Shown one piece after another: positions 17,983-27,302 of a stretch of 64,000 nt of DNA. Under the pieces are notes generated by a model. It searched no databases, was not told the origin of the DNA, and saw only the letters and a program-made list of their open reading frames with translations. Made by a program: the position numbers and the translations under genes. The first letter of the stretch is position 1. The number at the start of each line of letters is the position of its first letter. This DNA is from an uncultured Draconibacterium sp. (GTDB lineage Bacteria > Bacteroidota > Bacteroidia > Bacteroidales > Prolixibacteraceae). The stretch spans positions 496,001 through 560,000 of the forward strand of contig NZ_OY771649.1 in assembly GCF_963674925.1 (NCBI RefSeq), in the 5' to 3' direction.

Positions 17983-18429
17983 TTATTCCGCAACAACTTC
18001 AAATTCAATCTCAACCACAACTTCTTTGTGTAGTTTGATTTTAGCTGTATGAGTACCAACTTCTTTGATGCTGTCTTCAGGAATAGTGATCTGTTTGCGG
18101 TCGATCTCAAATCCTTTTTTGTTGATCGCTTCCGCTAATTGGATGGTGTTAACCGATCCGAAGATTTTGCCTGAAGTACTTGTTTTTGCACCAATTGTAA
18201 TTTTCTTGGCAACAATTTGCTCAGCAATTTTAGTAGCTTCGTCTTTCAATTTAGCTTCTTTATGAGCACGTTGTCTGATATTCTCAGCCAATACTTTTTT
18301 AGCCGACTCGGTAGCAACAACTGCTTTTTTTGTTGGAATCAGAAAGTTACGAGCGTAACCACCTTTTACTTCAACAATATCGTCTTTGCTTCCTAAACGT
18401 TCTACGTCTTGTAATAATATAATTTCCAT
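17983..18429 (-). CDS. rplI: 50S ribosomal protein L9
   Basis: This is a component of the large ribosomal subunit that binds 23S rRNA. The N-terminal domain 'MEIILLQDVERLGSKDD' with 'VKGGYARNFLIP' is the L9 signature. A long connecting helix (~45-75, 'ESAKKVLAENIRQRAHKEAK') and a C-terminal domain complete the usual 148 residues. It is the last gene of the S6-S18-L9 operon, 14 bases after rpsR, and is followed by a strong terminator. Confidence 0.98.
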   Translation of the reverse strand: MEIILLQDVERLGSKDDIVEVKGGYARNFLIPTKKAVVATESAKKVLAENIRQRAHKEAKLKDEATKIAEQIVAKKITIGAKTSTSGKIFGSVNTIQLAEAINKKGFEIDRKQITIPEDSIKEVGTHTAKIKLHKEVVVEIEFEVVAE

Positions 18430-18443
18430 TTCAAGTCCTCCTC

Positions 18444-18710
18444 TTATTTCATCATGTCGGTTACAAATGGTAGCAATGCAACTTGGCGGGCACGTTTAAC
18501 GGCCTGGCCAACTTTACGCTGATACTTTAACGAAGTTCCGGTGATACGACGAGGTAAAATTTTACCTTGCTCGTTTAGGAATTTTTTCAAAAACTCAGGG
18601 TCTTTGTAATCAACATATTTGATTCCGTTTTTCTTGAAACGGCAATATTTTTTCTTTTTGATCTCTACTGACGGTGGAGTCAGGTATCTGATTTCACTTC
18701 CTTGTGCCAT
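18444..18710 (-). CDS. rpsR: 30S ribosomal protein S18
   Basis: A small-subunit protein that forms a heterodimer with S6 on the platform of the 30S particle. The core 'KKKKYCRFKKNGIKYVDYKD' and 'GKILPRRITGTSLKYQRKV' are diagnostic. At 88 residues it is a normal length. It starts three bases after the rpsF stop codon, consistent with coupled translation of the two partners. Confidence 0.98.
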   Translation of the reverse strand: MAQGSEIRYLTPPSVEIKKKKYCRFKKNGIKYVDYKDPEFLKKFLNEQGKILPRRITGTSLKYQRKVGQAVKRARQVALLPFVTDMMK

Positions 18711-18713
18711 TTT

Positions 18714-19076
18714 TTAATCCTCCTTTTTTTCTGATTTTGCTTTCTGAAGTTTTCTTCTCTTCTCGCTGTATGCAACAGCATACTTGTCGAGTTTTACAGT
18801 CATGAAGCGGATAACGCGCTCGTCGCGACGGAAATCGATCTCCATTTTTGTAATGAATGCAGGATCGGCTTTAAACTCAAATAAGTGATAAAAGCCAGTA
18901 GATTTCTTTTGAATTGGGTAAGCCAGTTTTTTCATTCCCCAATCTTCTTCATGGATCATCTCACCTCCATTGGCTTTGATGAGATCCCTGAATTTTGTTA
19001 CCGCTTCCTTTACCTGTGGCTCAGATAAAACGGGAGTACAAATGAAAACGGTTTCGTACTGATTCAACATAATCAT
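18714..19076 (-). CDS. rpsF: 30S ribosomal protein S6
   Basis: A small-subunit protein that binds S18 and 16S rRNA. The family pattern is visible in 'NQYETVFICTPVLSE', 'EDWGMKKLAYPIQKKSTGFY' and 'FRRDERVIRFMTVKLDKYAV', ending in a Lys/Glu-rich tail. Two starts are possible: ATG at 19076 ('MIMLNQYE') or ATG at 19070 ('MLNQYE'). The shorter is closer to related proteins. It is the first gene of the rpsF-rpsR-rplI operon and has a good promoter 46 bases upstream. Confidence 0.97.
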   Translation of the reverse strand: MIMLNQYETVFICTPVLSEPQVKEAVTKFRDLIKANGGEMIHEEDWGMKKLAYPIQKKSTGFYHLFEFKADPAFITKMEIDFRRDERVIRFMTVKLDKYAVAYSEKRRKLQKAKSEKKED

Positions 19077-19121
19077 CTAATTTTTAAATTATTAAATAGT
19101 TTTCCAAAAATTTTGGACGCG

Positions 19122-19151
19122 CAAAAATAGAAATAAATTGTTATTTATCAA
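19122..19151 (-). promoter_or_regulatory. Predicted promoter of rpsF-rpsR-rplI
   Basis: On the minus strand, TTG (19151-19149) is followed after 19 bases by TATTTTTG (19129-19122), an exact match to TAnnTTTG at the expected spacing. Transcription should start near 19115, giving a leader of about 40 bases. The rest of the 305-base gap 19077-19381 holds this leader and the carboxylase terminator, and no gene. Confidence 0.7.
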
Positions 19152-19270
19152 ACAGTTTGATGGTTTTTCGTGTGAAAATTGGCCTTGTTAACAGATGAAC
19201 TAATCTTTCGGGCCCAAATGTAGTTGTTTTGCGGGAAATAAGATTGATTTTAAGATGTCTAAAGAATGAA

Positions 19271-19317
19271 AAAGAGATTGATTAAAAAGTAGCAATTTGC
19301 TTCAAATCAATCTCTTT
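19271..19317 (-). terminator. Terminator of the acyl-CoA carboxylase operon
   Basis: AAAGAGATTGATT (19271-19283) is perfectly complementary to AATCAATCTCTTT (19305-19317), 13 bp. The 21-base loop contains a nested small hairpin (AGCAA-T-TTGCT). It lies 65 bases downstream of the carboxyltransferase stop. Confidence 0.75.
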
Positions 19318-19381
19318 TATATTTCGTATTTGATAAATCCAGATTCAACTCAATCTGAATAACAATCTACACCAATCTCCA

Positions 19382-20917
19382 CTAAAGCGGAATGTTTCCG
19401 TGCTTTTTAGGTGGATTCGATTTCCGTTTGTTCTGTGTCATTTCAAGTGCATCGATAACCTTTTTACGTGTATCGCGCGGATGAATAATTTCGTCGATAT
19501 AACCCAGCGATGCAGCTTTGTACGGATTCGCAAATTTATCGCGGTAATCCTGCACTTTGGCTGCTTTTTCATCATCGGTCATTTTTTCGCGATGAATGAT
19601 GTTGATCGCACCTTCCGGCCCCATAACGGCAATTTCTGCGGTTGGGTAGGCCAGGTTTACATCGGCACCAATGTGCTTGCTCGACATTACATCGTAAGCA
19701 CCGCCATAAGCTTTTCGGGTAATTACCGTAATTTTTGGTACAGTAGCTTCGGAGAATGCGTAAAGCAATTTTGCGCCGTGTTTAATAATGCCGCCAAATT
19801 CCTGTCCGGTTCCCGGCAAGAAACCCGGAACATCAACAAATGTTACCAATGGCAAATTAAACGCATCGCAAAACCGAACAAAACGTGCTGCTTTTACCGA
19901 TGAGTTAATATCCAGCACACCGGCTAAATGGCTGGGCTGGTTGGCAACTACTCCAACCGGGCGGCCACCAAAACGCGCAAATCCAACAATTATATTTGGT
20001 GCATAATTTGGTTGAACTTCCAGAAAATGTTTGTTATCGATTACATTCTGGATGATCTCGTGCATGTCGTAAGGCTTATTCGGATCGGCAGGAACAATTT
20101 CTTCCAGTTCTTCGCTAACCCTATCGGAAGGATCGATGGTAGTTTTTATCGGCGGGTCTTCCAGGTTGTTAGAAGGTAGGAAGCTCAGCAATTCGCGTAC
20201 CATCATAATGGTTTGTTCCTCGTCGTTACCTGTAAAGTGGGCTACTCCACTTTTTGAGCTGTGGGTATCTGCACCGCCCAATTCTTCTTTGGTAACATCT
20301 TCGTGCGTAACTGTTTTAATTACCTCAGGTCCGGTTACAAACATGTGGCTTTTTTCTTTCACCATAAAAATGAAATCGGTGAGGGCAGGAGAGTAAACCG
20401 CACCACCGGCACAAGGCCCCAATATGGCAGAAATTTGAGGAATTACACCCGATGAAATCACGTTGTTATAAAAAATATCGGCATAACCGGCAAGGCTTTC
20501 AACGCCTTCCTGAATACGGGCGCCGCCCGAGTCGTTCAGTCCAACAAGTGGTGCTCCCATTTTTAGTGCCAATTCCTGAATTTTTACAATTTTATCGGCG
20601 TTGGCTCTACTAAGCGATCCGCCAAAAACAGTAAAATCCTGGGCAAAAACATAAACCAGTCTGCCATTTACTTTTCCGTAACCCGATATTAAACCGTCGC
20701 CAAATATTTTTTTTGCTTCCATACCGAAATCATAATTCCGGTGTGTCATCAGTTTATCGATTTCGGTAAAAGTTCCCGGATCAAGTAGTTGCAGAATGCG
20801 CTCGCGGGCCGTCATTTTTCCCGCTGCATGCTGTTTTTCAATTCTTTCTTCACCACCTCCGAGCTCCGCTTGTGCATTGAGGGCATCAAGCTGTTCGTAT
20901 TTTGCTTTTAAATCCAT
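19382..20917 (-). CDS. Acyl-CoA carboxylase carboxyltransferase subunit (propionyl-CoA carboxylase beta type)
   Basis: The carboxyltransferase moves the carboxyl group from carboxybiotin to an acyl-CoA, most likely propionyl-CoA (giving methylmalonyl-CoA). The N- and C-terminal crotonase-fold halves are visible: 'GDGLISGYGKVNGRLVYV', 'LNDSGGARIQEGVESLAGY', 'SGVIPQISAILGPCAGGAVY', and the second half 'PGFLPGTGQEFGGIIKHGAK', 'KAYGGAYDVMSSKHIGADVN'. I chose ATG 20917 ('MDLKAKYEQ') because the ATG at 20941 lies inside the upstream gene and adds eight non-conserved residues. It is the third gene of a biotin carboxylase-carrier-transferase operon. Acetyl-CoA or a decarboxylase partner cannot be excluded, but no membrane decarboxylase subunits are nearby. 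Confidence 0.92.
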   Translation of the reverse strand: MDLKAKYEQLDALNAQAELGGGEERIEKQHAAGKMTARERILQLLDPGTFTEIDKLMTHRNYDFGMEAKKIFGDGLISGYGKVNGRLVYVFAQDFTVFGGSLSRANADKIVKIQELALKMGAPLVGLNDSGGARIQEGVESLAGYADIFYNNVISSGVIPQISAILGPCAGGAVYSPALTDFIFMVKEKSHMFVTGPEVIKTVTHEDVTKEELGGADTHSSKSGVAHFTGNDEEQTIMMVRELLSFLPSNNLEDPPIKTTIDPSDRVSEELEEIVPADPNKPYDMHEIIQNVIDNKHFLEVQPNYAPNIIVGFARFGGRPVGVVANQPSHLAGVLDINSSVKAARFVRFCDAFNLPLVTFVDVPGFLPGTGQEFGGIIKHGAKLLYAFSEATVPKITVITRKAYGGAYDVMSSKHIGADVNLAYPTAEIAVMGPEGAINIIHREKMTDDEKAAKVQDYRDKFANPYKAASLGYIDEIIHPRDTRKKVIDALEMTQNKRKSNPPKKHGNIPL

Positions 20918-20927
20918 TTTTTTTCTT

Positions 20928-21437
20928 TTAGTCCAATTCAATTAATACCTGGTTGCTGTCTACTGTTTGCTGATCTTTTACATGTACCTTTTTAATAGTG
21001 CCATCCTTTGGAGCTTTGTATTCGCTTTCCATTTTCATGGCCGAAATGATAACTACAGTATCGCCTTCCTGTACAACATCACCTTCTTTAACCAACACAT
21101 TAACTACTTTGCCCGGCATGGGCGAAGTGACTTTATTGTCGGCTGATCCTGCTCCGTTCGCATTGCGGTTTTGCAGGTAACGTGCTTCGGCATCAATTAC
21201 TTCAACATTGTAACGTTCGTATAAAGTGTAAGCGGTATATTTTTTTGGCGTTTCATCCGGAACCAGTTCGATGTCGTACGAATGGCCCCCTTCAAGGATT
21301 GAGAACGTGCCATCGGCAGTATGCATCAAATCAACATTATATGTTTTTCCGTCAACTTCAACTTCCAGAATGTTGCCATCTTGTTTTAACAGGTTTACCC
21401 ATGCTTTCCTGTCGCCAATTTTAATTTCAACAGCCAT
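20928..21437 (-). CDS. Biotin carboxyl carrier protein of acyl-CoA carboxylase
   Basis: This protein carries covalently bound biotin between the carboxylase and transferase subunits. The C-terminal biotinyl domain (~100-169) contains 'SPMPGKVVNVLVKEGD' and the biotinylation motif AMKMES with Lys135. The N-terminal ~90 residues resemble the linker/BT-type region found in propionyl-CoA carboxylase alpha chains, here encoded separately. It lies between the other two subunits, with gaps of about 10 bases on each side. Confidence 0.93.
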   Translation of the reverse strand: MAVEIKIGDRKAWVNLLKQDGNILEVEVDGKTYNVDLMHTADGTFSILEGGHSYDIELVPDETPKKYTAYTLYERYNVEVIDAEARYLQNRNANGAGSADNKVTSPMPGKVVNVLVKEGDVVQEGDTVVIISAMKMESEYKAPKDGTIKKVHVKDQQTVDSNQVLIELD

Positions 21438-21446
21438 AATTTTCGC

Positions 21447-22952
21447 TTAAAAATGATTTACATAATGAATTTTCTTCCAGCGGCTTTGTGCCGGTACAAA
21501 CTCTTTGGTTACTGCTGCATTGCTTCCCAGTTTATCCAGATAATCGATAAAAGCAGCAATAATAACCATGTCTTCCGGGTTGTCTTTCATGCCGTTTGAT
21601 AGCAGTTGTTCCTGGTTTTTCTCAATAAAATGAGTGTCGTAATTTCCGGCAATGAAGTTTTCGTTGTTCATTACACGTTCCAACATTTTTATTGATGTTT
21701 TTACACCGGTAATTTTGTATTCGTACAGTGCCCGTCGCATACGCGCAATGGCTTCGTCGCGTGTTTTCCCCCATACAATCAGTTTCGAGATCATCGGGTC
21801 GTAGTAAATCGGAATTTCATAACCTTCATAAACGTAACCATCGGTACGCACACCCAGCCCCAGCGGAGAAGATATTTTATATACCTTTCCGGCACTTGGC
21901 ATAAAGTTATTATCCGGGTCTTCGGCATAAATACGGCATTCTATGGCGTGACCTCTTTGTTTCAGGTCGTCCTGTCCAAATTCCAACTCACGGCCTTCAG
22001 CAGCGTAAATCTGCTGTTTTACCAGGTCGATTCCGGTAACACGTTCGGTAATGGGGTGTTCCACCTGCAAACGAGTATTCATTTCAAGGAAATAGTAATT
22101 CAGGTCGTTGTCAACCAGGAACTCGATGGTTCCGGCACCAACATAATTTACTGCTCTGGCAGCTTCAACGGCTGCTTTTCCCATCTCGTCGCGCAACTCC
22201 TCGGTCATTAATGGAGATGGAGTTTCCTCGATCATTTTTTGGTGACGACGCTGAACGGAACATTCACGCTCGAAAAGGTGAACGGTATTTCCGTGCTGAT
22301 CGGCCAGAATTTGAAACTCGATGTGGTGTGGCGAAGTAATGTACTTTTCAATGTACACGGCATCGTCGCCAAAAGCCGATTTAGCTTCAGAGCGGGCTGC
22401 ACGAACTGCTGAAACCACTTCGGATTCGTTTTTCACCAGGCGCATTCCTTTTCCGCCACCACCGGCTGATGCTTTTATCATTACCGGAAGTCCGATACTT
22501 TTTATCACTTCCAGGGCTTCTTCTTCCGATTTTATCTCTCCATCGGTTCCGGGTACTACGGGAATTCCAGCAGCAGTCATTGCTTCGCGTGCCTGAATTT
22601 TATCACCCATCTGAACGATTACCTCGGGCGAAGGGCCAATAAAAACAATTCCTTCTTCGGCACAACGTCGGGCAAAATCGGCATTTTCCGATAAAAATCC
22701 ATAACCGGGATGGATTGCATCAGCGCCACTTTGTTTGGCTACTTCTATAATTTTATCAATGTTCAGGTAACTTTCACTCGATGGTGCTTTACCTACACAA
22801 TAAGCTTCGTGGGCATAACGCACATGAAGCGAAGTCCTGTCTGCTTCCGAGTAAATGGCAACTGATTCAAGATCAAGTTCCCTGCAGGTTCGCATAACGC
22901 GAATTGCAATTTCGCCTCGGTTTGCGATTAGAATCTTTTTGATTTTCTTCAT
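21447..22952 (-). CDS. Acyl-CoA carboxylase biotin carboxylase subunit
   Basis: An ATP-grasp enzyme that carboxylates biotin using bicarbonate and ATP. The sequence shows the N-terminal 'KILIANRGEIAIRVMRTCREL', 'HPGYGFLSENADFA', the glycine-rich ATP loop 'KASAGGGGKGMRLV', 'ERECSVQRRHQKMIEE' and 'EMNTRLQVEHPITE'. At 501 residues it is a complete biotin carboxylase with a short C-terminal extension, lacking the fused biotinyl domain because that is a separate gene. It is the first gene of the three-gene operon, transcribed away from the DUF5916 gene across a 285-base divergent region. Confidence 0.95.
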   Translation of the reverse strand: MKKIKKILIANRGEIAIRVMRTCRELDLESVAIYSEADRTSLHVRYAHEAYCVGKAPSSESYLNIDKIIEVAKQSGADAIHPGYGFLSENADFARRCAEEGIVFIGPSPEVIVQMGDKIQAREAMTAAGIPVVPGTDGEIKSEEEALEVIKSIGLPVMIKASAGGGGKGMRLVKNESEVVSAVRAARSEAKSAFGDDAVYIEKYITSPHHIEFQILADQHGNTVHLFERECSVQRRHQKMIEETPSPLMTEELRDEMGKAAVEAARAVNYVGAGTIEFLVDNDLNYYFLEMNTRLQVEHPITERVTGIDLVKQQIYAAEGRELEFGQDDLKQRGHAIECRIYAEDPDNNFMPSAGKVYKISSPLGLGVRTDGYVYEGYEIPIYYDPMISKLIVWGKTRDEAIARMRRALYEYKITGVKTSIKMLERVMNNENFIAGNYDTHFIEKNQEQLLSNGMKDNPEDMVIIAAFIDYLDKLGSNAAVTKEFVPAQSRWKKIHYVNHF

Positions 22953-23209
22953 ACAACTTTGAAATCAATATAAGTTAAAGTCATCTTAATTTCTGCAACT
23001 ATAACTCTGTTTTGCAAAAAATGTTTACACTCAAAAATTTTACCTTGGAAGTTACCTGTTGCGAAATACCTGAAGCATGGTTAATTGTTAATAAATCTAA
23101 AAAACTGTTTTATGTTAGCTTTTCAGGGGGATGAAATTTGAATTCCAAAAGCAATGGGTCTAAAATTATATTTTTTATGATAAGTGTTTTTTTATTTTCC
23201 GATAATTTC

Positions 23210-23217
23210 TATTTTTG
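23210..23217 (+). promoter_or_regulatory. Predicted -7 element for the DUF5916 gene
   Basis: TATTTTTG matches TAnnTTTG 20 bases before the ATG at 23238. No good TTG is seen at the usual -33 distance, so this is a weaker call. The remainder of the divergent gap 22953-23237 shows no gene. Confidence 0.45.
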
Positions 23218-23237
23218 GTGGCAATTAAAAACCAATC

Positions 23238-25841
23238 ATGCTGTCAAAAATAACTTTTACCCTCTTGTTTATTACATCATTTGTGTTTGTAATCCGAGCA
23301 CAGGACTATAATTATACATTGTCGGATGACTCGTTAGTAAATCAATATGCCAGCATGAAAAGGGTTTATTATGCCACGCGAACCCCTATGGTTCCAAAGA
23401 TTGATGGGAAATTGGATGATGAGTGTTGGCAATCTGTCGGCACCTGGGACGGAGATTTTATTCAACAACAGCCACATCAGGCGCAAAAACCTTCCCAGGA
23501 AACTGAAATAAAAATACTTTACGACGATAAGTATCTGTATTTTGCAATTATCGCCTATGATGATGAACCCGATGAAATGGATCCAATACTTGGGCGAAGA
23601 GATGAACTCAATGGAGATGTGGCAGGGATTGCTCTTGATTCATACCAGGATAAACAAACTGCATTTGAGTTTAATTTAACTTCAGCTGGCCAGAAAATTG
23701 ACCTAATGCACATGGGAGAATACGGCTGGGATTTTAACTGGAACGCCGTTTGGGATGGTAAAACATCTTTGGGAGATTCAGCCTGGTATGCCGAAATGCG
23801 TGTTCCATTTTCTCAGATACGCTATTCAAAAAAGGAAGAGCAGGTATGGGGTATGCATATTTGGCGCTGGATACACAGGCTTAGCGAAGAAAGTCAGTGG
23901 AAATTAATTCCGATTGATGCTCCTGCAATGGTTTATATTTTTGGGGAACTGCGTGGAATAGAGAATATCCCATATAAACGTAATTTTGAAGTAATGCCAT
24001 ATGCCAGCGGACAATATTTCCCGAATTCGACGAACAAAGAGAATTTTGGTTTTGGTGTGGATGGCAAGATTGGTGTTACCTCTAATTTTACTTTGGATTA
24101 TACTTTTAACCCCGATTTTGGTCAGGTTGAAGCCGATCCTTCAGAATTGAATCTGACCTCGTACGAAGTATTTTACGATGAGAAGCGACCCTTCTTTTTG
24201 GAAGGAAACAGTATTCTGGAATATAATTCGGGCAACGATATGCTTTTTTATTCGCGCCGAATAGGTCATGCGCCAAGTTACGAGCCTGATTATGGTGAAG
24301 ATCAAACACTTGAAATGCCTGAAAATACCTCAATAATCAATGCATTAAAACTTACCGGAAAGAATAATAATGGTTTCTCGTTAGGGTTAGTAAACAGTAT
24401 GACTGCGCGTGAAACAGCTACCATTAAGTCGGCTGATGAAAGTATAAAGGAAGCCATTGAACCGTTTACCAACTATTCGATTGCCCGTGTAAAACAGGAT
24501 TTTAATGAAGGGAGCACGGTGTTGGGAGGAATAGTTACCTCGTCGATTCGTAATATTAAAGACGAAAATCTTGAATTTCTTACAGATAACTCACTTGTTG
24601 GAGGCCTCGATTTTGAACACAACTGGAAAAACCGAAAATATTATGTTGCAGCAAAAGGATTTACTTCCCGAATTAGCGGAAGCGAAGAATCAATTGCTCG
24701 CTTGCAAAGAAATTCGCGTCACTATTTTCAACGCGTCGATGCGGATCATTTGGATTACGACCCATCCAGGACCAGTTTAAGTGGCTGGGGGGGAGAAATA
24801 GCTGGCGGTAAACGAAGTGGAAAATTAAGAATTACAGGAGACGTTGAATGGCGTTCGCCGGGGGTCGACTTAAATGATGTAGGATATTTGCGTCAGGCAG
24901 ATTACATCGATCAGAATTTCAGAATTCAATACCTGGTAAATAAACCAAAAGGTATATTGCTGAATTATTCATTCCGATTAGCACAAGGTCATAACTGGAA
25001 CTTTAATGGAGATAACCTGAGAGATAATTTTAGCTTTACTGCAGGTTGGCGATTCAAAAATTACTGGAGATTTGATTTGGCCGCTTATCGATATATAAAT
25101 GAAATTGATACAAGACGATTACGTGGTGGTCCTTCGTTACGAATTGACAACCGAAACCGTTTGGGAGCAGCTATTCAAACCAATTCGCAGCGCGATTTCT
25201 TTGTAGGGCTTCGAACGGATTTCACCCGATCGGCAGATAATATAACATTCGATAATTCATATTCGTTTCAGGTGGACTGGAGAGTTAGTACACGTTTTAT
25301 GCTGTCGTCGGCTTCTTCCTATATAAATGAGCAGGATAACAGCCAGTATATTCGCCGATCGACTGTAAATGGCAATACCGAATATGTAGTAGGTAACCTT
25401 GAGCGTCAAACATTCTATAACACGTTTAGAGCTGAGTTTTTTATTACCCCGGAGTTGTCGCTTCAGTATTATGGCAGTCCGTATGTTACCTCAGGAAAAT
25501 ATGTTGATTATCGCCGCGTGAACGATTCAGAATCCAAAGATCTTAACCAACGGTTTGAGTTTTTGACCCGGAATAATGATTTGTTGACTGACAACGATGG
25601 TAACGTCTACCACGATTTTTCGTCGTCTGATTTCGATTTTAATTTTCAGGAATTCAGATCGAATTTCGTAGCCCGCTGGGAATATAAAACAGGATCGACT
25701 TTCTATTTTGTTTGGAGCCATAATCGCAGCAATTATCAGGAAGCTTATAATTCTTCATTATTCGATAGTTTCAAAGACATTCGAAAAATTAGCGCCGAAA
25801 ATGCTTTCATGATAAAATTCAGCTACTGGTTTTCGTTGTAA
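23238..25841 (+). CDS. DUF5916 outer-membrane protein with CBM9-like N-terminal domain
   Basis: The signal peptide ends near 'FVIRAQ' (residue 22). Residues ~45-240 form a CBM9-like domain with the typical start 'PKIDGKLDDECWQSVGTWDG' and 'ILYDDKYLYFAIIAYDDEPD'. The rest (~250-867) is rich in alternating aromatic strands and ends '...FMIKFSYWFSL', with a terminal aromatic pattern expected for an outer-membrane beta-barrel. The 'SRRIGHAPSYEPDYGE' region is also typical of DUF5916. Function in the family is not established; carbohydrate or ligand handling at the outer membrane is inferred from the CBM9 domain. It is followed after 75 bases by a MATE transporter that has its own promoter. Confidence 0.88.
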   Translation: MLSKITFTLLFITSFVFVIRAQDYNYTLSDDSLVNQYASMKRVYYATRTPMVPKIDGKLDDECWQSVGTWDGDFIQQQPHQAQKPSQETEIKILYDDKYLYFAIIAYDDEPDEMDPILGRRDELNGDVAGIALDSYQDKQTAFEFNLTSAGQKIDLMHMGEYGWDFNWNAVWDGKTSLGDSAWYAEMRVPFSQIRYSKKEEQVWGMHIWRWIHRLSEESQWKLIPIDAPAMVYIFGELRGIENIPYKRNFEVMPYASGQYFPNSTNKENFGFGVDGKIGVTSNFTLDYTFNPDFGQVEADPSELNLTSYEVFYDEKRPFFLEGNSILEYNSGNDMLFYSRRIGHAPSYEPDYGEDQTLEMPENTSIINALKLTGKNNNGFSLGLVNSMTARETATIKSADESIKEAIEPFTNYSIARVKQDFNEGSTVLGGIVTSSIRNIKDENLEFLTDNSLVGGLDFEHNWKNRKYYVAAKGFTSRISGSEESIARLQRNSRHYFQRVDADHLDYDPSRTSLSGWGGEIAGGKRSGKLRITGDVEWRSPGVDLNDVGYLRQADYIDQNFRIQYLVNKPKGILLNYSFRLAQGHNWNFNGDNLRDNFSFTAGWRFKNYWRFDLAAYRYINEIDTRRLRGGPSLRIDNRNRLGAAIQTNSQRDFFVGLRTDFTRSADNITFDNSYSFQVDWRVSTRFMLSSASSYINEQDNSQYIRRSTVNGNTEYVVGNLERQTFYNTFRAEFFITPELSLQYYGSPYVTSGKYVDYRRVNDSESKDLNQRFEFLTRNNDLLTDNDGNVYHDFSSSDFDFNFQEFRSNFVARWEYKTGSTFYFVWSHNRSNYQEAYNSSLFDSFKDIRKISAENAFMIKFSYWFSL

Positions 25842-25904
25842 TAAAAACCACGAAGATTGTTCATTCACCTTTTTTTGCTTGGCTAATTAGCACAAATAAA
25901 AAAG

Positions 25905-25912
25905 TATCTTTG
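25905..25912 (+). promoter_or_regulatory. Predicted -7 element immediately upstream of the MATE gene
   Basis: TATCTTTG (25905-25912) exactly fits TAnnTTTG and lies only 4 bases before the GTG start at 25917. A TTG occurs at 25879-25881 (23-base spacing). If used, transcription would begin at or next to the start codon, giving a leaderless mRNA. Confidence 0.5.
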
Positions 25913-25916
25913 GTGC

Positions 25917-27254
25917 GTGAAATTTCAAGATTATATTCCATTTTACAGGCGTAATCTGACCCTGGCACTTCCGATTGTTTTATCACAAATCGGACAGGTT
26001 ACCGTATCGCTTGCCGATAACATGATGGTTGGGCACGTAGGAACAACAGAGCTTGCTGCAGCATCGTTTGCCAACAGTGTATTTATGATTGGGATGGTTT
26101 TTGGAATGGGCGTAACAATGGGGCTTACGCCTTTGGTTGGAAAAGCTTTTGGACAAAACCAATTACACAAAGCCATTATTTGGTTAAAAAATGGAATGGC
26201 AGCTCATCTGACTGCATCAATAGCTTTAACGGCGCTTATGTTTAGCATATATTTCTTTCTGCCGTATATGGGCCAGCCCGAAAATGTTCTGCACCTGGCC
26301 CGCCCTTACTATCTCTTGCTATGCGCTTCATATCTGCCTTTTATGTTCTTTTTCTCCTTAAAGCAGTTTTTCGAAGGAATAGGAAATACAAAGATTGCCA
26401 TGCAGATAACACTTACAGCCAACGTAATTAATATTGCGGTTAATTATGTGTTTATATTTGGTAAGTTCGGATTCCCTGAAATGGGACTTCTGGGTGCTGG
26501 TATCGGGACGCTTACCTCTCGAATTTGTATGCCGGTGCTTTTTGCCTATTTTATTCTTCGGAATAGTCGGTTTAAACGATATTTTGTTTTTGCCCGCTAC
26601 CAAAAAATCTTTAAAAAGGATATGCTGGCTTTATTAAAAATTGGTATTCCCATCGGGTTTCAATTGATTGTTGAAGTTGCTGCATTTGCTATTGGAGCAG
26701 TAATGATGGGTTGGCTGGGCGAAACTCCGCTTGCTGCCCATCAAGTGGCTCTCGGCTTGGCCACCTTTACCTATATGATTTCACTTGGCATTTCGCAAGC
26801 CAATACAATTCGCGTAAGTCATCAAATGGGAGACAGGGATTATGTCTCGTTGCGACGGGCTGTTTTTGCATCTACACATCTGGTTCTTACGGTAATGTCA
26901 CTATCTGCAATACTATTTATATTGGCCAGACACATACTTCCGTTACTGTTTACTACCGATGAAAATGTTATTGAAGTAGCAGCCGGTTTATTAATAATTG
27001 CTGCCGTGTTTCAGCTCTTCGATGGATTACAGGTTATTATGCAAAGTTCGCTGCGTGGAATGGCAGATGTAACGACACCAATGCTAATTGCATTTATTGC
27101 TTATCTGTTAATCGGTATTCCAACCAGTTATGTTTTTACGTTTGTTTTAGATGCTGGGCCTCAGGGAATTTGGTATGGTTATTTGGTTGGTTTGGGAACC
27201 GCAGGAATATTGTTTTACATCCGGTTTATGCGCTTGCTGAAACGTTTTGCCTGA
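25917..27254 (+). CDS. MATE family multidrug efflux transporter
   Basis: A 12-helix cation-coupled drug/toxin exporter of the inner membrane (445 residues). Family segments visible are 'LPIVLSQIGQVTVSLADNMM', 'GHVGTTELAAASFANSVFM', 'QFFEGIGNTKIAMQITLTAN' and, in the second half, 'PLAAHQVALGLATFTYMIS' with 'GLQVIMQSSLRGMADVTTPM'. The start is GTG; the following 'KFQDYIPFYRRN' matches the usual N-terminus of Bacteroidota relatives, so the GTG is well supported. A terminator follows 24 bases after the stop. Substrates unknown. Confidence 0.93.
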   Translation: MKFQDYIPFYRRNLTLALPIVLSQIGQVTVSLADNMMVGHVGTTELAAASFANSVFMIGMVFGMGVTMGLTPLVGKAFGQNQLHKAIIWLKNGMAAHLTASIALTALMFSIYFFLPYMGQPENVLHLARPYYLLLCASYLPFMFFFSLKQFFEGIGNTKIAMQITLTANVINIAVNYVFIFGKFGFPEMGLLGAGIGTLTSRICMPVLFAYFILRNSRFKRYFVFARYQKIFKKDMLALLKIGIPIGFQLIVEVAAFAIGAVMMGWLGETPLAAHQVALGLATFTYMISLGISQANTIRVSHQMGDRDYVSLRRAVFASTHLVLTVMSLSAILFILARHILPLLFTTDENVIEVAAGLLIIAAVFQLFDGLQVIMQSSLRGMADVTTPMLIAFIAYLLIGIPTSYVFTFVLDAGPQGIWYGYLVGLGTAGILFYIRFMRLLKRFA

Positions 27255-27277
27255 TTCACTTTTTACCAAAAAAAAGC

Positions 27278-27302
27278 GGGTTATCTTTTGTTGATAACCC
27301 GA
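27278..27302 (+). terminator. Terminator downstream of the MATE gene
   Basis: CGGGTTATC (27278-27286) pairs with GATAACCCG (27294-27302) over a 7-base loop, preceded by an A-run and followed by ATTGTTC. The weak T-tract lowers certainty. Confidence 0.6.

Noticed and set aside
20928..20941. ATG at 20941 as start of the carboxyltransferase gene, overlapping the carrier protein
   Set aside because: It adds eight residues (MNWTKRKK) without family support; ATG 20917 directly precedes the conserved N-terminus.
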